Part shown: positions 1 to 7,640 of the stretch, piece by piece
Numbering within the stretch: the first letter of the stretch is position 1
Layout: every line of letters begins with the position of its first letter
Origin: Opitutaceae bacterium
Lineage (GTDB): Bacteria > Verrucomicrobiota > Verrucomicrobiia > Opitutales > Opitutaceae
Direction: 5' to 3'
NCBI GenBank assembly: GCA_031254955.1
Contig: JAIRTK010000180.1
Coordinates: 1 to 8,966, forward strand
DNA: 8,966 nucleotides
Translations under genes and position numbers: made by a program
Notes under the pieces: model-generated
What the model saw: only the letters and a program-made list of their open reading frames with translations
Database searches by the model: none
Told to the model about the DNA's origin: nothing

Positions 1-2507
1 AGTTGGTTGATGAGGTGCGTGGAGAAGTATTTGGTGTCGCTCACCCGGCCGTCTTTGTTCGTGGCGTTTTTGACGTGGAGGGAGAGGTGGGTTTTGGCGC
101 GCGTCATCGCGACGTAGCAGAGGCACAGGTTTTCGAGGATTTTTCCCCGGCGCATAGTGGCATCGGCGTTGCCGAGCACGGGGTCGGCGCTGATGGCGTT
201 TTTGCCCGGGTTTTCCAGAATCCAGTCGGCGGCGATGACGGGCGACTTGGGGTTGCTCACGCTGTCCATGCCTTCGCTTTCAAAGAACGGCACGATGACG
301 TAGTCGAAGCCGAGGCCTTTGCTGCGGTGAATCGTCAGAATCTTGACGACGGAGGGGTCGGCGAAATCCCGGCGGCGGCAGGCCTCGACAAACGCGGTGA
401 ATTCGTCGGGGTGCGTGTCGGCGCCGGCGCCGGCCTCGAATTGCGCGGCGGCGAGGAGGAGTGTGTCGAGGCGCGCGCGCGTGAAGGTGTCGGCGGCGGC
501 GGCCAGCGCGGCGCCGGTTTCCCCGATGATTTTGCGCAGCGCGCCCGCAAGTCCGAGTCGCACGGTGTCGAGGGCAAAGGTTTCCGCGACGGCGGCGGCG
601 GCCTCGTCTTTCAGGAGCGGCGTGGCGGCGAGGTGCCGTCGGGCGAAGGTGTCCGAGGGGTGCGTGGAGAGGCGGACGAGGTTGAGGAGCGCGGCGACCA
701 CGGGGCAGTCGCCGATGGTGCTTTCGCCTTCCCAGGCGACGCGGATGCCGCGGGCGGAAAGTCTTTCGGCGAGGTTTTTGCCCTCGTCGTTTGTGCGCAC
801 GAGGATGGCGGCGCCGGACTCCAGATTGGTTTCCCAGGGGCGGGTGCGGTCGAGTTCGGCGATGATGTTGTCGGCGCACACGTCGAATTCGTCGCGTTCG
901 GAGGCGGCGTCTTTTTGGAATGTGGTGAGGATGACTTGGCCGGGGGCGCCGGGGGCGCCGTTTTTTTTCGTGGCGGCGGAGTGTGTCTCCCAGATTTTTC
1001 CCCAGCGTTCGGCGGCGTCGGCGGCGGGGGCGTGGCCGGCGGCGGGGGTGGTGCCGGCGGCGTCGGCGGCGAGATAGGCGCGGATGGCGGCGGGATGGAA
1101 AACGGCGTTGACGGCTTCGACGATGTTCCGGCCAAAGCGGTAGGAGGCGGTGAGCGAGCCGCGGGTGTATTCGGGGCGGTCTTTTTCTTCGTTGAACAGG
1201 GTGACATCGCCGCCGCGCCAGCCGTAGATGGATTGCTTGGCGTCGCCGACGATGAAGACGGAGCGCCAGTTTTGGTCGTGGTCCTCGTTTTCCTGGAGCG
1301 CTTCGCGGATGAGCGGGCGGTTGACTTTGTCGTTCCACTGGGCGCGCGAGGTGTCTTGAAATTCGTCGAGGAGCCAGTGGCGGATTTGCGAGTCGAGGCG
1401 GAAGGCGAGCAGGTCGCGCTCGGCGTCGCCGAGCGCGGCGAGTTTGCGCGGGATGTCGTCGAAGACGAGGCGTCCGTGGTCGCGGGCGGTGCCGGCGTAG
1501 GCGGTTTCGTAGCGCGTCATGAGGCGGAAGAGGCCGGCGGTGTGCCTGAGGCGGATTTCGAGGGCGGTGGCGAGGAGGTGCGAGAGGAGCGCGTGCGCGG
1601 CGGCTTGCTGCCGGGGGGAGAGGAGGGTTTTTTTCCTGTCGCAATTGAAGGGGCCGAGGGCGCCGTCGGGCGTCCAGTTTTCGAGCATGTTTTTCAAGGG
1701 CGTGGGCGCGTCAAACGTGCCGTTGAATTCGCGGACAAATTTGCCAACCGCGAGGAGGGCGTCCCGGCGGTCGGCGAATTCGGGGGCGCCGGCGACGACG
1801 GTTTCAAAGGCGGTGATGGCGGCGGCGTTTTTCGCGAATGGCATGCCCGCCGCGCCCCAGATGGCGCGCGGGTCGCCCCAGCTTTGCGCGCGGGGGAAAT
1901 CAAGCCGGTGCCGGTGCCAGCGTTGGACGAATTTGGCGAGTCCGCCGAAGAAGGTTTTGTTTTCGTCGCCTTGCGTGGCGGCGCGGAAGTCCTCGAAAAA
2001 CTCTTCGGTGTCGCGCGGGGTGGCGTTGAGGACTTGGGCGATGGCGGCGGCGGCGGCCTGCCCGCTTTCGTGGGCGTCCATCAGGCGCGGGTCGGGGGCG
2101 GCGAAGCCGAGTTCGAGCGGGAAGATGCGGACCATGCGCCACATGAAACTGTCGAGCGTGCCGATGAAGCCTTGGTGCTGCGTGGCGACGAGTTTGCGCA
2201 GGGTTTCCGCAAACACCGCCGGTGGCAGCGGCGCGCCGTGGCGCCGGCGGATGAGGGTGTCCTGCCATGCCGGGAGGCCGGCGAAGATTTCCCCGGAGAG
2301 GTCTTCGGCGGCGGTGGCGGTGGTGGCGGCGGCGGCGAGGCGTCCGGCGAGTTTGTTGAAAATTTCGCCGGCGGCGGCGCGCGTGAAGGTGAGCGCGGCG
2401 ATGGAGGCCGGCTCGGCGCCGAGCAGGAGCAGGCGGATGAGGCGCGTGGTGAGCGCGTAGGTTTTTCCGGTGCCGGCGGACGCGCTGATGAAGTGGTTGT
2501 CTTTCAT
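1..2507 (-). CDS. addA: AddA/RecB-like UvrD-family helicase, C-terminus off window
   Basis: This is a superfamily 1A ATP-dependent DNA helicase and the likely motor subunit of an AddAB-type complex that unwinds and resects double-strand breaks. The 835 codons in the window carry the full motif set in order. Walker A is SAGTGKT at about residues 10-16, followed by motif Ia (LTFTRAAAGEIFNKL). Walker B is DEFQDTS at 381-387. Motif III is GDAKQSIYGWRGGD at 421-434, followed by motif IV (SYRFGRNIVEA). Motif V is TIHRSKGLGFD at 725-735, and motif VI is YVAMTRAKTH at 798-807. AddA proteins normally end in a PD-(D/E)XK nuclease domain, which would lie beyond the left edge, so I cannot tell whether it is present. 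The ATG at 2507 is chosen because it follows AGGAGG by 7 nt and overlaps the upstream addB stop as ATGA, which suggests translational coupling. A RecB-like or plain UvrD-type assignment is possible, but pairing with addB favours AddA. Confidence 0.9.
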   Translation of the reverse strand, partial: MKDNHFISASAGTGKTYALTTRLIRLLLLGAEPASIAALTFTRAAAGEIFNKLAGRLAAAATTATAAEDLSGEIFAGLPAWQDTLIRRRHGAPLPPAVFAETLRKLVATQHQGFIGTLDSFMWRMVRIFPLELGFAAPDPRLMDAHESGQAAAAAIAQVLNATPRDTEEFFEDFRAATQGDENKTFFGGLAKFVQRWHRHRLDFPRAQSWGDPRAIWGAAGMPFAKNAAAITAFETVVAGAPEFADRRDALLAVGKFVREFNGTFDAPTPLKNMLENWTPDGALGPFNCDRKKTLLSPRQQAAAHALLSHLLATALEIRLRHTAGLFRLMTRYETAYAGTARDHGRLVFDDIPRKLAALGDAERDLLAFRLDSQIRHWLLDEFQDTSRAQWNDKVNRPLIREALQENEDHDQNWRSVFIVGDAKQSIYGWRGGDVTLFNEEKDRPEYTRGSLTASYRFGRNIVEAVNAVFHPAAIRAYLAADAAGTTPAAGHAPAADAAERWGKIWETHSAATKKNGAPGAPGQVILTTFQKDAASERDEFDVCADNIIAELDRTRPWETNLESGAAILVRTNDEGKNLAERLSARGIRVAWEGESTIGDCPVVAALLNLVRLSTHPSDTFARRHLAATPLLKDEAAAAVAETFALDTVRLGLAGALRKIIGETGAALAAAADTFTRARLDTLLLAAAQFEAGAGADTHPDEFTAFVEACRRRDFADPSVVKILTIHRSKGLGFDYVIVPFFESEGMDSVSNPKSPVIAADWILENPGKNAISADPVLGNADATMRRGKILENLCLCYVAMTRAKTHLSLHVKNATNKDGRVSDTKYFSTHLINQ

Positions 2508-5500
2508 GCGGGTTCCTCCTGGCGCGCGGCGCGCGCGGCGTCCCAGTTTGCGATGCGCCGGTTTTGGTCGGCGATCCACGGTTCGCTGATGCTCGCGGCA
2601 ATTTCCTCCTCGGAGAGGCCGAGAAAGAGCGGCTTGAAGGGTTCAAGCGGCGGATATTTTCGTTTCAACGGCGGCCAAAAAATCCCGGCGGCGAGGCGCG
2701 AAAGCAGGGCATCAAGCGTGCCGTCAATCGAGGGGTCGCGGAAGAGGCGCTGGTCGTAGTCGCTCAGGCCGGAAACCTCCTCCGAGCGGCCAAGCGCGAA
2801 GTGCGCGCAGGCGATGTCCGCGCCTTCGGGGACAAGCCGCGCGCTGTCGTCGCCGGTGCTGCCGGTGGTGCCGGTGCCGTCGTCGCTGTCGGGGGCTTTG
2901 CGCACTGCGCCTGTCTGCGCGGCGCGCAGGTAGAGGGGAAGCTGGAGGTCGGCCCATGCGGCGGATTTCGGTCTCCCTTTGGGGGTGGCCGGCGGCACGA
3001 CGAGGCGGGGGCACCGGCGTCCGGCGGCGTTGTCCAGCGCGGTCTTGCCGGGGTCGTAAACACCTTCGCCGGCGTCTTTCTTTTTGTCCCATGTTTTGTA
3101 ATCGAGGATGCGAAAGCAGCCGGTGTTTTGGTTGCGGTCAACGCGGTCGATTTTTCCGTGGATTTCAAAGCCGTGCGCGGGAAACGGGAGCGTGAAATGC
3201 CGCTCGGCGGCGATGATTTCCCAGCCGGCGGCGGCGGCGGCGGCCTGTTGGCGGGCGAAAAAGCCGAGGCGTTTTTTCAATTCCTCGCGCTGGAGCAGGA
3301 GGACGGCGGCGAGTTCCGCGCCGAAGTTTTTCGCGAAAAGCGCGTCGGTTTTTTCGTGGAGGAAGCGGGAGATTTCCCCGGCGTCGCCGGAGCGGGCGGC
3401 GGGGGATTGCGCGAAGGCTTCGAGCACTTCGTGCGCGAGGCGTCCGAAGGCGGATTCGTCGAGTTCGGCGGCGCGGTAGTCAACCGTCTCCATTTGCAAG
3501 ACGTGTTTCAGGAAAAACGCGAACGGGCACGCGATGTAGTCCTTGAGGGCGGTGACGCTGACGGCGGGGAGGCCGTGGCGGGATTTTTCGGGGCGCGCCG
3601 CGAAGAAGCCGGCGGCGGGGCCGTCGCCGGGGAGCGGGAGTGCCAGGCGCCAGGCGGCGGGGAGCGAGCGGGGCGGGGCGGGCGCGGGCGGGGCGGCGTC
3701 TTTGAAAAGTCTGGCGGCGCGGGCGGCGAAGAGTTTGTCGGCGGCGTCGCCGTCGCCGGTGCCGGTGAAGAGGAGGCGCGAGGGTTTGAGGGCGTCGGCG
3801 CGGGTGTTTACGCGCGCGAGGAGGAGGCGGACGTTTTCCGGCGCGCGCGCGGCGAGTATGGAGCGGAGGAGGAGCCAGTCGCGCGCGAGGCGGGTGTCGT
3901 TGCACGGGAGTCCGAGGGTGGAGCGGAGCGAGTCGGGCAGGAAGGCGTGCGCGGTGACGGTTTCGGGGACGCAGCCTTCGTTGAGGCCGGTGACGACGAG
4001 CGCGTCTTCGGGCGCCCACGCGAGTTCGACCCAGCCTTCGGCGGCGAGGGTGCGGGGGGCGTCGGGTTCGAGGGAAAAGGCGGCGTTTTCGAGGAGCGTT
4101 GCGAGGAGCGCGGCGGCGCGGTCTTCCGACTCGGCGGCGGCGGGGCGCGCGATGGCGGCGGTGGCGGGGCGCGCGGGGGGCGCGATGGCGTGCGCGGTGG
4201 CGCGTGTGTCGGCGGCGGCGGGGAGGATGGCGCGGAGGAGTTTCGAGTCGGAAAATTCCTTGAGGATTTCGGAAACTTTTTCGGCGGCGGCGGCGAGTTC
4301 GCGGTGGCCGGGGATTTTTTCGTCGGGGGAAAAGTTGGCGAAAATTTCGGCGAGAGCTTTTTCCACGCGCGCCGGCAGCGCGGCGGTGGCGGTGGCGGCG
4401 GAGGCGGAGACGGCGGCGGCAGAGGGGGAAGAAGCTGCGGAAGGCGTGGCGGTGGCGGTGGCGGTGGTGGCGGCGAAGGTGCCGCCGTTGCCGATGCCGG
4501 CGAGGGAGCGGATCGCATCGAGGGCGGGGGCGAGCGCGGAGCGTTTTTGGTTTTTGGCGGAGCGGCGCGCGGCGGCGCGCGCGGCGTGTCTTGACACGTC
4601 GGCGAAGGTGCGCGGGAGGTGGGCGTTTTGGAGTTGGTCAAATTCGTCGAGCACGGCGGCGGCGCGGATGTGTTTTCCGGCGAGCCAGGCGCGGACATCG
4701 GCACCGCGCAGGAAGGCGGAGAGGAGCGAGGCCGGGGCGTTTTCCCGGAGGTGGCAGAGGGCGAGGGTTTGGGCGGCGAGGCGTCCGAGCGCGGTGGCGC
4801 GCACGGGGAAGCTGGCGGGGTTGCGGAGTGTCACGCCGCGCGCGAGGAAGGCGGCGGCGAGGTGGTCGAAGATTTCGGGGTCGGCGTTGCCGAGGGCGAC
4901 GGTTTTTTGGGGGGCGGCGCCGGAGCCGTCGAGGCAGGCGGCGACGAAGCCGGCGGCGGCGCGGGCCTGTTGTTCGGCGTCGGAGGCGAGTTCGATTTGG
5001 CGTTCGTCGTCGAGCGGGAGTTTGTGCGCGGCGGAGCCGAGCGGGCGCGCGCCGGGGAGGGCGGTGAAGGCTTGCGGGCGGCCAAATGCGTCGAAGAGTC
5101 CGCGTTCTTGTTCGCGCGCGTGGACGAGGATGGTGAGTTTGAGGCCGGTGTTTGCGGCGAGGTTTTTGAGCAAGTCGCAGAGCGCGGGCGTGGCGCCCGG
5201 GTGCGCGGCGAGGATGATTTCGTGGATGGCGGCGCCGGCGGCGGCGAGGCAGTCGTCGGGCAGTCGCGGGTTTTGGATGAGGCCGGCGAGCGAGGCGTCG
5301 GCGTGGCGGAGGTGGTGGGCGGCGAGGGTTTCGAGGAAGAGGGTTTCGAGCGAGGCGAGTTCGCGCCAGCGGGCGGCGTCGGCGTGGTCGGGCGGGAGTT
5401 TTTCGGCGACGGCGCGGAAGTTGAGCGCGCCGTCGGCGAGGATGCCCCAGAGGTCGTGGAGCTGGCGGGCGATGCCGAGCGCGCCGGGAAACGAAAGCGC

Positions 5501-6031
5501 GGCGGCGGCGGTGTTTTCCCCGCCGGGTTTTTGCGGGAAAATCGCGGGGAAGTTTTCGCGCGCGAGCGCCCCCCCGGACGCGAGCAGCGAGGCGAGCAGC
5601 GCGTTGCTTTCGGCGGGAGTGGCGGCGCGGGCGGTGGTGTGGGTGGCGGTGTGGGTGGCGGCGGCGGCGCGGGTAGCGGTGGCGGCGACGCCGGTGGCGC
5701 GGGCGGTGGTGGCGTCGGAGGCGGCGGTGGTGGTGGCGGCGGCGGTGGTGGCGGTGTGGTTTTCAGCGGGGGTTTCCTCCGGCGAAAGGAGCGCGGAGGG
5801 GGTTTTGAAAATCGGTGGGATGCAGGCGGCGATGCCGGTGCGGGCGCGCGCTTTTTCCACAAGCGCAAACGCCAGCCGCCGTCCCGCCTGCCGCGTGGGA
5901 ACGACGACTAGCAAATGGTCGAACGCGGCGGCACCGGCCCCGGCGCACGGGATGCGTTTTTCCCAGAGCCAGTCGGCGACGGCGCGGACCAGGGGTTTTC
6001 CTTTTTCAGGCGGGAGAAATTCGAGTTTCAT
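2504..6031 (-). CDS. addB: AddB-like PD-(D/E)XK nuclease subunit of a double-strand break repair complex
   Basis: This 1175-residue protein is the likely partner of the AddA-like helicase encoded just downstream. The N-terminal part resembles an inactivated helicase domain. It has the strand-loop element VVVPTRQAGRRL but no GxGKT P-loop. The middle has the GLNEGCVPE element (about 682-690) typical of AddB/RecC-like proteins. The C-terminal quarter is a RecB/Cas4-type nuclease: TALKDYIACPFAFFLKH (Cys835), GRLAHEVLEAF (His867), GKIDRVD (Asp962), ILDYKT (Asp977, Lys979) and QLPLYL (Gln1030, Tyr1034). The C-x2-C-x5-C group that completes the AddB Fe-S cluster is absent; the only cysteine after the nuclease core is Cys1075. 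Two Ala/Thr-rich tracts (about 92-137 and 518-553) look like expanded linkers. The ATG at 6031 (MKLEFLPPEKG) is preferred over a TTG 37 codons upstream because homologous sequence seems to begin there. No strong Shine-Dalgarno is visible. Confidence 0.86.
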   Translation of the reverse strand: MKLEFLPPEKGKPLVRAVADWLWEKRIPCAGAGAAAFDHLLVVVPTRQAGRRLAFALVEKARARTGIAACIPPIFKTPSALLSPEETPAENHTATTAAATTTAASDATTARATGVAATATRAAAATHTATHTTARAATPAESNALLASLLASGGALARENFPAIFPQKPGGENTAAAALSFPGALGIARQLHDLWGILADGALNFRAVAEKLPPDHADAARWRELASLETLFLETLAAHHLRHADASLAGLIQNPRLPDDCLAAAGAAIHEIILAAHPGATPALCDLLKNLAANTGLKLTILVHAREQERGLFDAFGRPQAFTALPGARPLGSAAHKLPLDDERQIELASDAEQQARAAAGFVAACLDGSGAAPQKTVALGNADPEIFDHLAAAFLARGVTLRNPASFPVRATALGRLAAQTLALCHLRENAPASLLSAFLRGADVRAWLAGKHIRAAAVLDEFDQLQNAHLPRTFADVSRHAARAAARRSAKNQKRSALAPALDAIRSLAGIGNGGTFAATTATATATPSAASSPSAAAVSASAATATAALPARVEKALAEIFANFSPDEKIPGHRELAAAAEKVSEILKEFSDSKLLRAILPAAADTRATAHAIAPPARPATAAIARPAAAESEDRAAALLATLLENAAFSLEPDAPRTLAAEGWVELAWAPEDALVVTGLNEGCVPETVTAHAFLPDSLRSTLGLPCNDTRLARDWLLLRSILAARAPENVRLLLARVNTRADALKPSRLLFTGTGDGDAADKLFAARAARLFKDAAPPAPAPPRSLPAAWRLALPLPGDGPAAGFFAARPEKSRHGLPAVSVTALKDYIACPFAFFLKHVLQMETVDYRAAELDESAFGRLAHEVLEAFAQSPAARSGDAGEISRFLHEKTDALFAKNFGAELAAVLLLQREELKKRLGFFARQQAAAAAAGWEIIAAERHFTLPFPAHGFEIHGKIDRVDRNQNTGCFRILDYKTWDKKKDAGEGVYDPGKTALDNAAGRRCPRLVVPPATPKGRPKSAAWADLQLPLYLRAAQTGAVRKAPDSDDGTGTTGSTGDDSARLVPEGADIACAHFALGRSEEVSGLSDYDQRLFRDPSIDGTLDALLSRLAAGIFWPPLKRKYPPLEPFKPLFLGLSEEEIAASISEPWIADQNRRIANWDAARAARQEEPA
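2515..2520 (-). promoter_or_regulatory. Ribosome-binding site of addA inside addB
   Basis: On the minus strand the sequence AGGAGG lies 7 nt before the ATG at 2507. It is formed by the codons for Gln-Glu-Glu at the end of addB (final residues QEEPA). Together with the ATGA stop/start overlap, this fixes the addA start and points to coupled translation of the two subunits. It is the strongest Shine-Dalgarno match I noticed at a gene start in the window. Confidence 0.8.
4376..4480 (-). repeat. Ala/Thr/Ser low-complexity tract in addB
   Basis: This in-frame stretch encodes roughly residues 518-552 of AddB. It is built almost wholly of Ala, Thr, Ser and Pro codons (for example ATTATATATPSAASS). 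On the plus strand it reads as runs of GGCGGT-like triplets. It sits between the helicase-like part and the segment that continues with RVEKALAEIF, so it probably forms a flexible linker. Triplet repetition suggests growth by replication slippage without loss of frame. Confidence 0.6.
5621..5758 (-). repeat. Ala/Thr low-complexity tract near the AddB N-terminus
   Basis: This stretch encodes about residues 92-137 of AddB, made almost only of Ala and Thr with scattered Arg, His and Val (HTATTAAATTTAASDATT and similar). The plus strand is a near-continuous series of GGTGGC, GGTGGT and GGCGGC triplets. It interrupts the inactivated helicase domain between LLSPEETPAEN and ESNALLASLLASGG, a place where related proteins would have at most a loop. 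It is probably a slippage-expanded, length-variable insert. Confidence 0.65.
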
Positions 6032-6130
6032 GGTTTGCTTCAGGCCGAGAGGGATGGGAAAGGATGAGGCAGTTTTTTTTGCGGAAAGCGTCTGGGGCGC
6101 AATTCGCAAAATGGCCGCGTGGTTCTTCGC

Positions 6131-6145
6131 AAGGCAAGGCAAGGC
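6131..6145. repeat. Three tandem AAGGC units
   Basis: Three perfect adjacent copies of AAGGC occupy this site in the addB upstream region, preceded by CGC and followed by GCC. On the addB strand it reads CCTTGCCTTGCCTTG. It is a short slippage-type repeat. It lies about 100 bp upstream of the chosen addB start, where it could affect the leader, but no function is shown. Confidence 0.6.
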
Positions 6146-6171
6146 GCCGCCGGGCTATTTTTTTGGGGCGG

Positions 6172-6279
6172 CGGGATGGGGTTTATGGGGCGGATAGGCC
6201 GGACAGGCCGGATCGGACAAATATGACAGATTGGGCAAATCGGGCGGATCGGGCCGACCGGACGTATCGGGCAGATCGG
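6172..6279. repeat. Twelve degenerate 9-bp direct repeats
   Basis: Cutting the sequence every 9 bases from 6172 gives twelve units of the form NNNNATNGG, such as GCGGATAGG, CCGGATCGG, GCAAATCGG, GCGGATCGG, ACGTATCGG and GCAGATCGG. The A at unit position 5 is present in all twelve. The T at position 6 is present in ten. The final GG is present in eleven, the exception being ACAAATATG. The first four bases vary freely. There are no longer spacers between units, so this is not a CRISPR array. The period of three codons makes all frames appear open with three-residue periodic peptides. It lies between two divergent genes. Confidence 0.8.
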
Positions 6280-6434
6280 CCTGAGCCGCCCGATGGCGCC
6301 GCGTGGGCGCGGCGGAGGTCGCGGGGGCGTTTTTGGGGAGACGGCGGCGTGATGGACAGGTTGCCGGGCGGCGCGTTTTCCGGGCTTGCCCAATGGTTGA
6401 AAATGGCCCGTTTTGGGCCGTCCGATCGCGCATC

Positions 6435-7619
6435 ATGACTCCCGAGGAAGAAAAAGCCCATCACGCCGAAACCAGCCGGCCATCAGCCGGGGACCGCCCG
6501 GACTGGGTGCCGGCAAACGCCGGGACGGCGTTTGCCACGTGGGTGGTCGAGGGCGTGAACCGCGCGGGCTTGTTCGCCCCTCCCTCGGCGCCGTCCGCGC
6601 CGCCGCGCCGACGGCGGCTGTCCATCGACGATTACGCGGAGGGCATCCGCGCGCGCGACACCACCGTGCTCGCGCGCGCCATCACGCTCGTCGAGAGCAA
6701 CGCCGCCGCGCACCAGGACCTCGCGCAACAGCTTCTCGCGCGCGTGCTGCCGGAGACCGGTCGCTCGATGCGCGTGGGCATCACGGGCATCCCCGGCGCG
6801 GGCAAGAGCACGATCATCGAGGCGCTCGGGTGCGCGCTTTGCGGGCAAGGGCACCGCGTGGCGGTGCTCGCGGTGGACCCGTCAAGCTCCGTGACGGGCG
6901 GCAGCATCCTGGGCGACAAGGTGCGCATGGAAAAACTCTCGCGGCAGCCGGGCGCGTTCATCCGCCCGTCGCCGTCGGGCGGCTCGCTCGGCGGGGTGGC
7001 GCGCAAGAGCCGGGAGGCCATTTTGCTTTGCGAGGCGGCGGGCTACGATGTCGTCATCGTCGAGACCGTCGGCGTCGGCCAGAACGAGGTCACGGTGCGC
7101 TCGATGGTGGATTGTTTCCTGTTGCTCTCCATCGCCGGAGCGGGCGACGAGGTGCAGGGCATCAAGAAGGGCGTGATGGAGCTGGCCGACCTCATCGTCG
7201 TCAACAAGGCCGACGGCGACAACCGTCTCCGCGCGCTGGGGGCGCGCGCCGAGCTGGAGCGCGTGTTGCATTATTTGAAGCCGGCCACCGAGGGCTGGAC
7301 GACGCCCGCGCTGGCGGCCTCGGCACGCACGGGCGAGGGGGTGGCGGAATTTTGGGGCCGGGTGCGCGAGTTTTTCGACGTGTGCCGGCGGAGCGGCATG
7401 TTGGAGGAACGCCGCCGGGAGCAGGCCATCGCGTGGATGCATGCGTTGATTCGCGAGGCGTTGCAGGCGGAGTTTTATCAGAACGCGGCGGTCAGGGCGC
7501 GCGTGGCCGGGATCGAGCAGGCGGTGGCCGCGGGCGTGAAGCCGTCGCTGGCGGCGGCCAAGGAATTGCTGGCGGCGGCCAAGGGCGGCGAAACCGCCGG
7601 CGGCGCGGCAACAGTTTGA
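6435..7619 (+). CDS. meaB: MeaB/ArgK-family GTPase, methylmalonyl-CoA mutase chaperone
   Basis: This 394-residue G3E-family P-loop GTPase belongs to the MeaB group. Family members bind adenosylcobalamin-dependent methylmalonyl-CoA mutase, gate cofactor loading and protect the mutase from inactivation. It acts in the cytoplasm in propionyl/succinyl-CoA interconversion. The P-loop is GIPGAGKS at residues 118-125 (Lys124). It is followed by [19 protein letters not shown] (Asp148), the [20 protein letters not shown] element characteristic of the family, [10 protein letters not shown] (Glu210), the base-specificity motif NKAD at 257-260 and a SARTGEG element from Ser296. The family core begins near [27 protein letters not shown]; before it lies about 60 residues of less conserved, Pro/Ala-rich extension. 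The ATG at 6435 is preferred, but an in-frame ATG at 6393 exists and neither has a clear ribosome-binding site. No mutase gene is adjacent. The downstream neighbour is convergent, so it is probably monocistronic. Confidence 0.93.
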   Translation: MTPEEEKAHHAETSRPSAGDRPDWVPANAGTAFATWVVEGVNRAGLFAPPSAPSAPPRRRRLSIDDYAEGIRARDTTVLARAITLVESNAAAHQDLAQQLLARVLPETGRSMRVGITGIPGAGKSTIIEALGCALCGQGHRVAVLAVDPSSSVTGGSILGDKVRMEKLSRQPGAFIRPSPSGGSLGGVARKSREAILLCEAAGYDVVIVETVGVGQNEVTVRSMVDCFLLLSIAGAGDEVQGIKKGVMELADLIVVNKADGDNRLRALGARAELERVLHYLKPATEGWTTPALAASARTGEGVAEFWGRVREFFDVCRRSGMLEERRREQAIAWMHALIREALQAEFYQNAAVRARVAGIEQAVAAGVKPSLAAAKELLAAAKGGETAGGAATV

Positions 7620-7640
7620 GTTGAGCGTTGAAGTTGAGCC

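Larger units (their letters stand above)
6032..6434. other. Divergent spacer between addB and meaB
   Basis: This 403-bp spacer should hold the promoters of both the addBA operon (leftward) and meaB (rightward). I cannot identify a convincing -35/-10 pair for either. What can be seen is a triple AAGGC repeat (6131-6145), an A/T run (6157-6164), twelve degenerate 9-bp units (6172-6279) and two short hairpins just before meaB (6382-6391 and 6405-6419). Reading frames cross it on both strands, largely because a 9-bp period is a multiple of three and stop codons are rare at this GC content. None resembles a known protein. Confidence 0.6.

Noticed and set aside
3..2759. Long plus-strand open frame of over 900 codons opposite addA
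   Set aside because: It is codon-aligned antisense to the minus-strand helicase frame and translates to Gly/Val/Glu-rich text without known motifs. The minus strand carries all the helicase motifs. GC-rich third positions remove stop codons from the opposite strand.
5621..5758. G-quadruplex-forming regulatory element
   Set aside because: Only GG doublets with short loops are present, inside a coding tract whose composition follows from Ala/Thr codons. It is noted as a property of the tract, not as a separate element.
6031..6142. TTG start for addB 37 codons upstream
   Set aside because: The extra residues show no family similarity that I can see, and the TTG lacks a ribosome-binding site; the ATG at 6031 begins the recognisable N-terminus.
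3543..6197. Plus-strand open frame of 884 codons opposite addB
   Set aside because: Ala/Arg/Ser-rich antisense shadow of a gene with a complete nuclease motif set on the minus strand.
6172..6279. CRISPR array
   Set aside because: Units are only 9 bp and adjacent, with no 25-40 bp repeats, no unique spacers and no cas genes in the window.
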